Positions 14,841 through 23,489 of a stretch of DNA of 64,000 bases are shown here, one piece after another. The DNA is from Nibrella saemangeumensis. GTDB taxonomy: Bacteria > Bacteroidota > Bacteroidia > Cytophagales > Spirosomataceae. Under the pieces are notes generated by a model, which did no database searches, was not told the DNA's origin, and was given only the letters and a program-made list of their open reading frames with translations. The stretch covers positions 124,001 through 188,000 of the forward strand of contig NZ_BAABHD010000032.1 of the NCBI RefSeq assembly GCF_039541915.1. Direction: 5' to 3'. The first letter of the stretch is position 1; each line of letters begins with the position of its first letter. A program made the position numbers and the translations under genes.

Positions 14841-15455
14841 ATGTGGTTCGATAATCTTTCTGTGCTGTTCGACGTAGGTGGAACCGTTTCGTTTGCGGTT
14901 TCCGGAGCCTTAGCGGCTATGAACAAACGGCTTGATCCATTTGGCGTGCTGGTGGTTGCTTTTGTAACGGCTGTGGGCGGGGGGACCCTGCGTGATATGC
15001 TGTTAGGCGATACACCCGTAAGCTGGATGCGTCACGAAGGGATAACCCTGCTGATTGTGTTTACGACCACGGTGGCTATGTTTTTGAAGCGATATGTTGA
15101 GCGCCTGCGCTTTACCCTGCTGCTTTTTGACTCACTGGGACTAGGCCTTTTTACCACTATAGGTATCGCGAAAGGAATGGCTTATGGATTGCATCCAGGT
15201 ATCTGTATAGCATTAGGAACCATGACGGGCTGCTTTGGTGGAGTGATCCGGGATGTTCTCCTGAATGAAGTGCCCGTGATTTTTCATAAAGAACTCTACG
15301 CTTCGGTTTGTATTATGGGCGGGCTGTTGTACTACCTCCTGAAAACAGTGCCTTGGCTAAATCCCCTTGCCGGCGTGCTCACCATCGTTTTCATTCTGTC
15401 GGTACGACTGATTGCTGTTCGCTATAAGCTGGCCTTACCCAAATGGTATATGTAA
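14841..15455 (+). CDS. TRIC/UPF0126-type channel protein (YicG-like)
   Basis: This 204-residue protein has about seven membrane helices in two homologous halves, each with the family motif: GGGTLRDMLLGDTP near residues 46-59 and GGVIRDVLLNEVP near residues 133-145. Members form trimeric cation channels of the TRIC fold; some bacterial ones may carry glycine or other small solutes. The ATG at 14841 (MWFDNL) was chosen because the longer open frame reads through repeat element 3. Confidence 0.88.
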   Translation: MWFDNLSVLFDVGGTVSFAVSGALAAMNKRLDPFGVLVVAFVTAVGGGTLRDMLLGDTPVSWMRHEGITLLIVFTTTVAMFLKRYVERLRFTLLLFDSLGLGLFTTIGIAKGMAYGLHPGICIALGTMTGCFGGVIRDVLLNEVPVIFHKELYASVCIMGGLLYYLLKTVPWLNPLAGVLTIVFILSVRLIAVRYKLALPKWYM

Positions 15456-15477
15456 CCATAAAATCGGCTGACTGCTT

Positions 15478-16050
15478 ATGATGCTTTCTCTTCTCCAGGG
15501 TTTTACGTTAGGTGAGGAGTATATCCCATACGGGACGGAGGTATCCCAATACCAGCTAGAACACCAGTCCGGCGAGCCGGTTACCGTTCAGGAAGAATTG
15601 GCCTTTACCCGTTCACTGGCCATTCTGCTGGAAGTGTGTTTTCCCCGGAAGCTGACGATAAACCTGCCTGCCAAAGTGTCTGATCCCCACTACCTGATGT
15701 TGCCGTTTACGCTGGAGGCATTGGTGGAAGCTGCTTTTCAACCGAATCCGATGGATGACGCCGAGCCACTGGTCATGGATGTGATACTATCAACCGGTGA
15801 AACACAGGGTACAGAGGGAGGTTCAACCGCCTGTCTGCTTACAGAAGGGCCTGCCCTAACGGTGCTTTTAAGCCATCTGGGTGCGAGTGGACCGCAGGTC
15901 TTTTTCACCGGCGACGATAAGCAGGGCGGGGTGGCTGGCCTGCAGCAACGGTATGCCGGGTTTACCAGCCGGCCGCTGACTATCAACTACGAAGCTCACC
16001 GGGTTATCATACAGGTACCTTTGTTGAGCAGCGAATTCCGGTATTTATGA
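15478..16050 (+). CDS. Degenerate LytS-type histidine kinase fragment
   Basis: This 190-residue protein looks like the C-terminal half of a LytS/His_kinase (PF06580) protein. The stretch VTVQEELAFTRSLAILLEVCF resembles the usual EL.F...YL.L...RF segment, LPFTLEALVEAAFQPNP resembles LQPLVENAIKHN, and GVAGLQQRYAGFTSRPLTI resembles the closing GL.N...RL segment. Asn of the N box is replaced (VEAAF), and no phosphorylatable His or G box is clear, so kinase activity is unlikely. It may be a regulator or a relic. Two ATGs (15478, 15481) are possible. Confidence 0.6.
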   Translation: MMLSLLQGFTLGEEYIPYGTEVSQYQLEHQSGEPVTVQEELAFTRSLAILLEVCFPRKLTINLPAKVSDPHYLMLPFTLEALVEAAFQPNPMDDAEPLVMDVILSTGETQGTEGGSTACLLTEGPALTVLLSHLGASGPQVFFTGDDKQGGVAGLQQRYAGFTSRPLTINYEAHRVIIQVPLLSSEFRYL

Positions 16051-16066
16051 ATTGTGCTCTACGAAG

Positions 16067-16110
16067 CGCATAAAAAAGCCCTCCGAACGTTCGGAGGGCT
16101 TTTTTATGCG
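16067..16110. terminator. Bidirectional terminator
   Basis: A perfect palindrome, CGCATAAAAAAGCCCTCCGA / TCGGAGGGCTTTTTTATGCG around ACGT, lies between two converging genes. It has an A run on one side and a T run on the other, so it can stop both. Confidence 0.95.
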
Positions 16111-16125
16111 TTACCAACTCAGTTA

Positions 16126-19100
16126 CTACATCGCTTGCGGCTGGAACTGGATCCAGTCGACGGAGAAGAGGGGTTTGTTATTGTTTTTCGGGTTGACAAA
16201 CACGAAGTACAGCTTACGTGGTCCGTTGGATGACGGATTCTGCAGCGGAATCTCAACCGGATTAGTGTTATTCTGCGGAACGTCGGCTTCGCCCACCAGC
16301 GGACCGGTTGGTGAATCCATACGAACCTGCAGCTTGCCACCCGCCGTGAACTTGTCAGATGAGAATACGGCCGCCGTAATCCCCCGGATGTTGGTCAGGT
16401 CGATGTCGTTGAAGGCTATGTAGCTGTTGTTCTGATTCGCCACCACCACATCGCTGCCGGTGTTCGGCGACTTGAACGTGGCGATGTCTTTCTTCTCATC
16501 ATTGGCGACCGCTTTCACCTTCGGATTCCGCAGCACAATTGTAGACGTACCCGTTTGCGGGCCGATGCCGTTACCACCCTGATCGGTATAGCTGGCCATG
16601 ATGATGTACGAGCCGTCTTTCGCCTGCGATTTTGTTACGTATGGTCCTTTCAGCGGCTGCTTTTCTACTTTCTTCTTATCGCCCAGTGACAGAATGTAGC
16701 TTACCATTTCCTTCGCTTCGTCTTCCTTCAGTTGCGGATGCGCGCTCATCGCCTGCTCACCCCATACACCTGACCCACCGGCAATCACTTTCTTTGCCAA
16801 TTGGTTTACGGCAGCGGCCCGGCGCTCTTTTGAGTAGCGCTCCGCCACGGCCAAATACGACGGCCCTATAGACTTCTGGTCGATGCTGTGGCAGGCTTTG
16901 CAGTCTGACAGTTCGATCAGGCGACGGCCGGTCGCGTTGCCGGTGTTCACCTGGTGACCCTGCGCCAGCGCAGCTTTATCAAAGCCCTCCATGTAGTTGA
17001 TCGTTACCATCACATCTTCCGGCTTTATCTTGCCGTTGGTCAGGCTACCGTCTTCCTTATCGGCCACTTTAACTTCGTAATCAACCGGCTTGTCGTTGAA
17101 GTAGAAGGTCCGGTTGCCTTTTACGGCTACGTCCACTTTCGGTACTTCGTTTCCTACTTTAATTTCCATGGTCCGGGTGGCCACGCTGCCTTTGGCATCC
17201 GTTACTTTCAGCGTTGCCTCGTAAACACCGGGCTTGGTGTAGGTAAACGACGGGTTGGCCTGCGTACTCTTGGGTAAGCCTTTGCCAAACGTCCATTCGT
17301 ACTTCAGCGCATCGTTGTCGTAATCAACCGTGCCTTTGCTGTCGAAGGCAACGGCCAGCGGAGCGGACCCAACGGCCTTGCTGGCATTGATGAACGCTAC
17401 CGGCGGGCGGTTACCGGCATTGTAGGTGATGTGTACCAAGCGCGCGTCGTCGTTCTGGGCAAACCAGTTGCTACCGTATTCGAGCATGTACAGCGAACCG
17501 TCTTTGGCAAACTGCATGTCCATGGGGTGGTTGAACGTGGTATTCGGCATAAACCGCTCCATGTTCACAAAGTCACCCTCCGGTGTCATGGTAACCGGGT
17601 TGATCCAGCCGCGCATCCACTCGTAAGCGAATAGCTTACCGTTGTAGTAACGGGGGAACTTCACCGGGCTGTCGGCGTAGTCGTCGTAGTAATAAACCTG
17701 TCCGGCCATGGCGTTCCGGCCACCCTTACCCACGATCTCGCCAAACTCCGGCGACTCCACATAGGGATAATAGATAAAGGCTTTCTGCGCCGGTGGCAAT
17801 TGTTTCAGGCCTGTGTTGTGTACCGAGTAGTTGATTGGTTTCGCCGGATCATTGTACGGGCCTGAGGTGCTATCGGCAAAGTTGTACTGCCGGTACGGGC
17901 GGTTATCGGCCACAAACAGCGGCCAGCCGAAGTACCCGGCCTTGCGGGCCTGGTTAACCTCATCGTGGCCCCGTGGTCCCCGCTTGTCATTGTTTTCAGC
18001 GGCATCCGGACCAACCTCACCCCAATAGAGGAAGCCTGTCCGCTGGTCCACCGAGATCCGGTAGGGGTTCCGGTTACCCATAACGTAGATCTCTGGGCGG
18101 GCACCCGGCGTACCCTTCGGGAACAGGTTACCTTCGGGAATATCGTAGCCACCTTCCGGACGCGGTTTGATCCGCAGGATCTTACCCCGCAGGTCATTAG
18201 TGTTGCTGGAAGACGTCAGGGCATTGTATTTCTTGCGGCCCGGACGGTCATCACTGGGTGAAAACCCGTTCGAGAAGAAGGGGTTGGTGTTGTCACCCGT
18301 CGACAGGTACAGGTTACCCTGACGGTCCCAGGCGATGGAACCACCGGTATGGCAGCAGTCATCTTTATCGTACGTACGGTGCTCGGTTACGGTCAATAAT
18401 ATTTGCTCCGTATTCAGCAGCAGTTCGTCTTTGGTATCGTCCCACTTCATGCGCACCAGCCGGTTGTTGGAGTCGGGCTTTACGGCCGAGTAGTACAGGT
18501 ATACCCACTTGTTTTCGTTGAACTTCGGGTCGATGTTTACACCCATCAGGCCATACTCGCGGTCGAAGTGAACGGGTAAGTTGGTGACCAGTTTGCTGGT
18601 TTTCTTCTTTGTATCGTACAGCTTAACGGCACCTTTCCGCTCGGTAAACAAGATTTTGCCGTTGTCCAGAACTACCAGTTCCGTGGGCTCGTCCAGTTTC
18701 TCCATCAGCACATTCTTCGTAAACCGGTTTTCTTCCGGCGGAGCCATCGAGTGCGCCTTGCTGTAGTCCAGTTTCTCGGCCATCACCGACTGAATACCCC
18801 CCAGCAGGTGCTTCACAAAGACGGGCTCACTGAAGGTCTCGTTGGTGTGACCAAAGTTGGTGTAGAACGCCTTGCCGCCATCGAAGTTATGGTACCAGGC
18901 CATCGGGTGGTCGTCACCCATCTTGCCATCCTTGTACGTCTTCTCGTCGATTTTGGCCAGGACCTTAATGGCCGGATTGATCTTCTTGAAGTCGTAGAAC
19001 TCATCCTTGATCTTCCAGCGGTCGGGGAATCCGAACATAGACGGGTGGTTCTTGTCTACCGGGAACACTTCACCATTTTGCACATTGGGGTTACCGGGAT

Positions 19101-19536
19101 GGCTGGCGAAGTAAGCACCGGCGAGTTTGTTGTACCACGGCCAGTCGTATTCGGTATCGGCGGCTGCGTGGATACCGGCGTAGCCACCACCCGCCTGGAT
19201 GTAGCGCTCAAACGCCACCTGCTGCTCCTGGTTCAAGACATCGCCGGTGGTGCTCAGGAAGATCACGGCATTATACCGCTTCAGGTTGGCTTCGGTAAAT
19301 TTGGCGGCATCTTCGGTCGTGTCTACGGCGAAGCCATTTTCCTGACCCATCTTCATAAGGGCCAGTTTACCGGTTGGGATCGACGCGTGCCGGAAGCCTT
19401 TGGTTTTGGAAAACACCAAAATCCGCTTGCCCGCAGTCTGAGCCCAGGAATAGGAAGAAAGCATTACGCAGCCAACCAGTAACAGGGTGGTCCAGCGTAA
19501 GCAATCAGAAAAAACATCTGATGGTTTTCTCATCAT
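16126..19536 (-). CDS. ThuA - sugar dehydrogenase - PKD - cytochrome c - CBM fusion protein
   Basis: This 1136-residue exported protein has a signal peptide (residues 1-32). A ThuA-like trehalose-utilisation domain follows (KRILVFSKTKGFRHASIPTG, about 37-265). Next come a PQQ/glucose-sorbosone-dehydrogenase-type beta-propeller (about 275-715, GNRNPYRISVDQRTG), a PKD domain (about 730-815), a c-type haem site CKACHS (about 877) and a C-terminal carbohydrate-binding-like region (about 985-1136). It is probably a periplasmic or outer-membrane sugar oxidoreductase. The two adjacent ATGs (19536, 19533) cannot be told apart. Confidence 0.85.
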   Translation of the reverse strand: MMRKPSDVFSDCLRWTTLLLVGCVMLSSYSWAQTAGKRILVFSKTKGFRHASIPTGKLALMKMGQENGFAVDTTEDAAKFTEANLKRYNAVIFLSTTGDVLNQEQQVAFERYIQAGGGYAGIHAAADTEYDWPWYNKLAGAYFASHPGNPNVQNGEVFPVDKNHPSMFGFPDRWKIKDEFYDFKKINPAIKVLAKIDEKTYKDGKMGDDHPMAWYHNFDGGKAFYTNFGHTNETFSEPVFVKHLLGGIQSVMAEKLDYSKAHSMAPPEENRFTKNVLMEKLDEPTELVVLDNGKILFTERKGAVKLYDTKKKTSKLVTNLPVHFDREYGLMGVNIDPKFNENKWVYLYYSAVKPDSNNRLVRMKWDDTKDELLLNTEQILLTVTEHRTYDKDDCCHTGGSIAWDRQGNLYLSTGDNTNPFFSNGFSPSDDRPGRKKYNALTSSSNTNDLRGKILRIKPRPEGGYDIPEGNLFPKGTPGARPEIYVMGNRNPYRISVDQRTGFLYWGEVGPDAAENNDKRGPRGHDEVNQARKAGYFGWPLFVADNRPYRQYNFADSTSGPYNDPAKPINYSVHNTGLKQLPPAQKAFIYYPYVESPEFGEIVGKGGRNAMAGQVYYYDDYADSPVKFPRYYNGKLFAYEWMRGWINPVTMTPEGDFVNMERFMPNTTFNHPMDMQFAKDGSLYMLEYGSNWFAQNDDARLVHITYNAGNRPPVAFINASKAVGSAPLAVAFDSKGTVDYDNDALKYEWTFGKGLPKSTQANPSFTYTKPGVYEATLKVTDAKGSVATRTMEIKVGNEVPKVDVAVKGNRTFYFNDKPVDYEVKVADKEDGSLTNGKIKPEDVMVTINYMEGFDKAALAQGHQVNTGNATGRRLIELSDCKACHSIDQKSIGPSYLAVAERYSKERRAAAVNQLAKKVIAGGSGVWGEQAMSAHPQLKEDEAKEMVSYILSLGDKKKVEKQPLKGPYVTKSQAKDGSYIIMASYTDQGGNGIGPQTGTSTIVLRNPKVKAVANDEKKDIATFKSPNTGSDVVVANQNNSYIAFNDIDLTNIRGITAAVFSSDKFTAGGKLQVRMDSPTGPLVGEADVPQNNTNPVEIPLQNPSSNGPRKLYFVFVNPKNNNKPLFSVDWIQFQPQAM

Positions 19537-19607
19537 GGGTAAAAGTTGAAAAAATCTAAGTTAGGGATACTGACTATCAGGCCTGAAAATTGACCTATTA
19601 CAAGTTA

Positions 19608-19615
19608 CAAAAGTA
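19608..19615 (-). promoter_or_regulatory. -7 box of the ThuA fusion gene
   Basis: TACTTTTG on the minus strand lies about 72 bases before the ATG and matches TAnnTTTG. No convincing -33 box was seen. Confidence 0.45.
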
Positions 19616-19695
19616 CAAAGAATGGGCTTTCTACCGGTAAGAAATGGTAAAAAAGGTTGACGGTCTTTGTTAATAACGAACCTGGGGGCAGGCTG

Positions 19696-20469
19696 TCAGA
19701 TAATACCCGCACCCAGCAATACCGCGAATACCAACAGCATACTGCCTACGATGTGCTGTACAAAGCGAATGGTTACTCTTTTCAGGAGTCTGTTACCGGC
19801 AAACGCTCCCACATACGCGCACAGGGTTGCAGTTAGCAGCAGGGGGTAGTTGAGCTGTTCCGAAAACTGACCGACCCGGGTGGCGTATACCGTTAGTCGT
19901 GATACATCGATCAGGCAGGCGATCACTATGCCGGTGGCAATAAAAGCCTCTTTGCTCAGATGGGTTCGGAGCAGAAAGGCGCTGCGGAGCGCCCCCTGGT
20001 GGCCCGACAAGCCGCCAAAAAAGCCGCTCAGTAATCCGCCCAGCGGCAGGTACTTCGGATCAAACTGGAGCGCAGAGAGCCTGGGGACCAGATCGAACAA
20101 GGCAAAGACAATCATCAGCAACGCCATAATGAGTTTAACGGGCAGAATCGACAGCGTGGTGCCGTTGAGGCTGTACGTCAGCAGTGGCCGGGCGTCAGTT
20201 AACAGTGTTAGTATATACGCTCCGGCAATGGCGGCTACGATAGACGGCAGGCCAAACCGCAGGATAACGGCTTTATCGGCATGGCGACCCAGCAGCGCCA
20301 GTTTGAATAAATTGTTGAGGAAGTGAACAATAGCCGTCAGCACCACGGCTAGTTCGATGGGGAAAAACAGGCCGAACACCGGCAGCAGCAGCGTACCCAG
20401 GCCAAAGCCGGAGAAAAGAGTGAGGCCGGAGCCGATGAGCGCGGTAAGACCAATTACGATGTACTCCAA
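19696..20469 (-). CDS. Sulfite exporter TauE/SafE family permease
   Basis: This 257-residue integral membrane protein has about eight helices and the two-half TauE pattern (LIGSGLTLFSGFGLGTLLLP near the start, GLLSGFFGGLSGHQGALR in the second half). It moves small anions such as sulfite or sulfoacetate; the substrate is not clear. The start appears to be TTG at 20469: an in-frame stop lies just 6 bases upstream and no ATG is near. Confidence 0.85.
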   Translation of the reverse strand: MEYIVIGLTALIGSGLTLFSGFGLGTLLLPVFGLFFPIELAVVLTAIVHFLNNLFKLALLGRHADKAVILRFGLPSIVAAIAGAYILTLLTDARPLLTYSLNGTTLSILPVKLIMALLMIVFALFDLVPRLSALQFDPKYLPLGGLLSGFFGGLSGHQGALRSAFLLRTHLSKEAFIATGIVIACLIDVSRLTVYATRVGQFSEQLNYPLLLTATLCAYVGAFAGNRLLKRVTIRFVQHIVGSMLLVFAVLLGAGII

Positions 20470-20562
20470 TTGCTATGTCGGTTTGACCATGCAAGACTGC
20501 TTGTGGGTGCAAAGAAGATAAATTATGGGTATTTGTTTTTATCAAACACACCAAAAAATAGC

Positions 20563-20625
20563 TGCTCCTGTACGCTGGAACAGCCAGTATCCGACTAGTC
20601 CTGGCTGTTCCAGCGTACAGGAGCA
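20563..20625. repeat. Perfect 25-bp inverted repeat (hairpin)
   Basis: The 25-base arms at 20563-20587 and 20601-20625 (starting TGCTCCTGTACGCTGG) are exact reverse complements, around a 13-base loop. It is far longer than a normal terminator and has no close T run on the plus strand, though the minus-strand side has a short one (ATTTTTTGG). It lies between TauE and the 2TM gene, in a 191-bp gap that otherwise shows nothing. Confidence 0.85.
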
Positions 20626-20660
20626 CAGCAGGAATGCGTGAGAAAATGGGTTATTGCTGA

Positions 20661-20948
20661 TTAGTTATTACGGCTCAGCTTCTCGTATTCCTTTTCAACC
20701 AGCGACCGTTCGCCGAACGTGTGATAGGCCCGAAAATAGTGCATAGCTAATCCAATGCCCCAGCCGAGTGTTACCCAGATCGGCCACGGAAACCGGTAGC
20801 CAGGCCATTGCGCGTTGGTGAATAGCAGCTTGCCCACTAGCCAGAGAAGCCAGAGAAAGGCATTTATGATCAGGTAATTACGCAGGTGATATTTGAATCC
20901 TACGCGCACTTTGGCTTTTTTCCAGAGAAATTCATCCCGATTTTCCAT
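20661..20948 (-). CDS. 2TM domain protein
   Basis: This 95-residue protein has the Bacteroidota '2TM domain' layout: a charged start (KAKVRVGFKYHLRNYLIINAFLW), two membrane helices and a basic end (HTFGERSLVEKEYEKL). The ATG at 20948 was preferred to a TTG two codons upstream. Function unknown; related domains often sit beside LytTR regulators, but none is here. Confidence 0.8.
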   Translation of the reverse strand: MENRDEFLWKKAKVRVGFKYHLRNYLIINAFLWLLWLVGKLLFTNAQWPGYRFPWPIWVTLGWGIGLAMHYFRAYHTFGERSLVEKEYEKLSRNN

Positions 20949-21165
20949 TGTCAAAGAGAAGTTTACAGGTTTTTTGTTACTTGAATGACCTAAAATTGGC
21001 AGTCTGGGCAGCCTGCTTCAAGCCGGACGCGACAAACCCAGGAATCTGCACGACAAACCAGGATTATAGCGTAGTGAACCGGTTAAGGGACTTTACGTTT
21101 TGAGATACGGAAAAAAGTGGCCTATTTAGCCTGATAATTATTTCTCTACCTAACCTTGATTTTTA

Positions 21166-21585
21166 ATGTTCTTGAAACACTGCTTACTCCTGCTCGTCCT
21201 ATCTGGCACGCTGACTTGCTCTGCCCTGGCTCAAACAAGTACAACAAAGGCTGCGCCTGATAGCCCGGCCGCTTTTGTCGGTAAATGGGCCGGTACGTAT
21301 GAAGGCGCATCGTCCGGCAAATGCGAAATGCAAATAACCCGCAACGCCGACGGAAAATACGAGGGTACTATCACGGTTATTCCGGGGGAGGAAGCCCGGT
21401 ACAACATCAAGTTCAAGACATTAACGCTGGACGGCAATAAGCTCAAAGCTGCTTACAACGAGCCGGGTGAAGGCACTCCGATCTCCATGGAAGGAACGCT
21501 CACGGGAACTACCGTTAAAGGAACCTATGACGCCAATGGAGGTGAGGCAACCGGTACCTGGACCATGACGCAGCAGCTGAAATAA
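21166..21585 (+). CDS. Small secreted beta-barrel-like hypothetical protein
   Basis: This 139-residue protein has a clear signal peptide (LLLLVLSGTLTCSALAQ) and a mature part of alternating strands and glycines (FVGKWAGTYEG, GKYEGTITVIPG, MEGTLTGTTVKGTYDANGG), suggesting a lipocalin-like or similar small beta barrel. No catalytic motif was seen. It lies 9 bases before a gene on the opposite strand and has a 217-bp upstream gap with nothing recognisable. Confidence 0.75.
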   Translation: MFLKHCLLLLVLSGTLTCSALAQTSTTKAAPDSPAAFVGKWAGTYEGASSGKCEMQITRNADGKYEGTITVIPGEEARYNIKFKTLTLDGNKLKAAYNEPGEGTPISMEGTLTGTTVKGTYDANGGEATGTWTMTQQLK

Positions 21586-21594
21586 GCAAAAGAG

Positions 21595-22548
21595 CTACTC
21601 GTCGGCGGCCAGCCAGACGACCTTCTGCTCCGACTGGTGGGGTTGGCTGATAATGTCGGCATATAGTTCGGGCCGGCGGGCTTGCCGGTAGCGGTAGCCG
21701 CCGGCCTGCTGTAGTTTTTCGGGCGTGCAGAGCGCCGTTACCACATCGTCGCTCAGGTTGCGGCATTCGGCCAGAATATCGCCGAAGGGGTCCAGAATCA
21801 TGGAGCAGCCGTTTTTTAACTGGTCATCATCCATGCCGATGGGGTTGGAGAAGACCACGTATACGGCATTGTCGTAGGCGCGGGCGGGGAGCCACTTCAT
21901 CAGCCAGGCTCGTCCTTTCATGCCGTCGAACTCCAGCCGCAGCGAGGTGGGGTCATGCTCGCGGTTTTCCCAGAGTTTAGGGTTAACGAAGCCGGCACCG
22001 GGTCGGGTTGAGGGCGTACACATCGTGACGTGCGGCATGAAGATGATGTCGGCACCCATCAGGGTAACCGCCCGGACGTTTTCGATGATGTTGTTGTCGT
22101 AGCAGATCAGGATACTGCATGTCCAGCCGTAGAGGTCAAAGATAACGTACTCGTTGCCGGGCGTCAGATGCGGGTTAATGAACGGGTGCAGCTTGCGGTA
22201 TTTGGCGACCAGCCCGTTTTTATCGACGCAGACGTAGCCTTTATACATCTTATCGTCTTTGTCTTTTTCAAACAAACCGGCCAGCACGGCAATGTCGTGT
22301 TTCCGAGCAATGTCGGTGAGTTGCTGCACACTATCACCTTCCGGAATGTATTCGGCGAGGTCCAGCATTTCTTCGCGGGACAGATGCCGGGCGAAGGTGT
22401 AACCGGTGATGGAGCATTCGTGAAAGGTCACGACATGGGCTCCCTGCGCGGCCGCCTGGCCCGCCAGTTTATCGATAACGCTGAGGTTATACGCTTTGTC
22501 TCCGCTCCGGTTTTCAAACTGAGCGGTAGCAATTTTTAAATTGTGCAT
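21595..22548 (-). CDS. Carbon-nitrogen hydrolase (nitrilase superfamily)
   Basis: This 317-residue protein carries the nitrilase catalytic triad: Glu in VTFHECSITGY (about residue 43), Lys in YRKLHPF (about 117) and Cys in ILICYDNNI (about 152). It hydrolyses a C-N bond such as an amide or carbamoyl compound; the substrate is not predictable from the sequence. It has no signal peptide and so is cytoplasmic. It is monocistronic. Confidence 0.9.
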   Translation of the reverse strand: MHNLKIATAQFENRSGDKAYNLSVIDKLAGQAAAQGAHVVTFHECSITGYTFARHLSREEMLDLAEYIPEGDSVQQLTDIARKHDIAVLAGLFEKDKDDKMYKGYVCVDKNGLVAKYRKLHPFINPHLTPGNEYVIFDLYGWTCSILICYDNNIIENVRAVTLMGADIIFMPHVTMCTPSTRPGAGFVNPKLWENREHDPTSLRLEFDGMKGRAWLMKWLPARAYDNAVYVVFSNPIGMDDDQLKNGCSMILDPFGDILAECRNLSDDVVTALCTPEKLQQAGGYRYRQARRPELYADIISQPHQSEQKVVWLAADE

Positions 22549-22626
22549 AAGTCTATATGTGGTGTGGGTTAGCGAACAGAAAGCTGAGACTCTATTCGTC
22601 GCTCCGCCCTATTGCCAAACTGCCTG

Positions 22627-22854
22627 TCAGCGGTTCGTTGTTATTTTTTCGTCATTTACATATTCCAGAATGTCACTCGGTTGACAGTCTAATGCTTTAC
22701 AAATGGCCTCTAAGGTGCTAAAACGTATTGCTTTCGCCTTCCCGGTCTTTAAGATAGAAAGGTTTGATAATGTCAAATCAACTCGTTCAGAAAGCTCATT
22801 CAATGAAATTTTTCGCTTTGCCATCATCACGTCTAAGTTTACTATAATTGGCAT
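22627..22854 (-). CDS. Small XRE helix-turn-helix regulator (YozG-like)
   Basis: This 75-residue protein is almost entirely an XRE helix-turn-helix (LDVMMAKRKISLNELSERVDLTLSNLSILKTGKAKAIRF), with a short tail IYL-like EYVNDEK. It starts 3 bases after the DUF2975 gene, the usual partner in this conserved pair. It likely regulates that pair. Confidence 0.85.
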   Translation of the reverse strand: MPIIVNLDVMMAKRKISLNELSERVDLTLSNLSILKTGKAKAIRFSTLEAICKALDCQPSDILEYVNDEKITTNR

Positions 22855-22857
22855 AGC

Positions 22858-23337
22858 TTAAATTGTTAAGTCATTTTCAGATTTCATATCTATGGCATTT
22901 TGCAGGAGTTTTTCAAATATTGTCGCAGCAGTTGCCACTACGATAGAAGCAAACGTGGTCACGATACAAATGGCAAGAAAACCCGCCGGATCGTCTTCTT
23001 TGCTGTGAAATAATTTTATGTACAGTCCCGCCAACACAATTAAAATACTTAGTACGATTGCACAATACCTGATACTCCTTAAAGTCTTAACAGAGTTTGT
23101 AGAGAAAACTTTATTTTGTCCGATGTATCCAAGTAACTGGATCGACTTGTACAGGGCAACAAAAAAAGCGATTGATGCTGCGTATCCATACAGGATGAAC
23201 GGGTCAGCGTAAATGCTGAACAAGTCTAAGTTTGCGGCTCGTCCCTCCGTTAAGGGAAACCAAAGCAACATGGCAAGTGCTACAAGGCCGATAAGCACGA
23301 TGACTGCCTGAAGAAATAGTATTGAAATCCTATTCAT
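22858..23337 (-). CDS. DUF2975 membrane protein
   Basis: This 159-residue protein has four membrane helices and the DUF2975 pattern (LFSIYADPFILYGYAASIAFFVALYKS, then FSTNSVKTLRSIRYCAI). Such proteins pair with small XRE regulators, as here. Their molecular role is not established. Confidence 0.85.
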   Translation of the reverse strand: MNRISILFLQAVIVLIGLVALAMLLWFPLTEGRAANLDLFSIYADPFILYGYAASIAFFVALYKSIQLLGYIGQNKVFSTNSVKTLRSIRYCAIVLSILIVLAGLYIKLFHSKEDDPAGFLAICIVTTFASIVVATAATIFEKLLQNAIDMKSENDLTI

Positions 23338-23489
23338 GTTTATTGCAGGAATTTTATGCTACGCTGTAAATTTAATAAATAATTATTGATAAACAATAAA
23401 AATTTGTTGTTTTTAGGGGGTGTAAGAAAATGTTTATGTAGACCGCCATATTGGGAGCTATGTTTACCAGGCCATATGAATCGGGAGGG

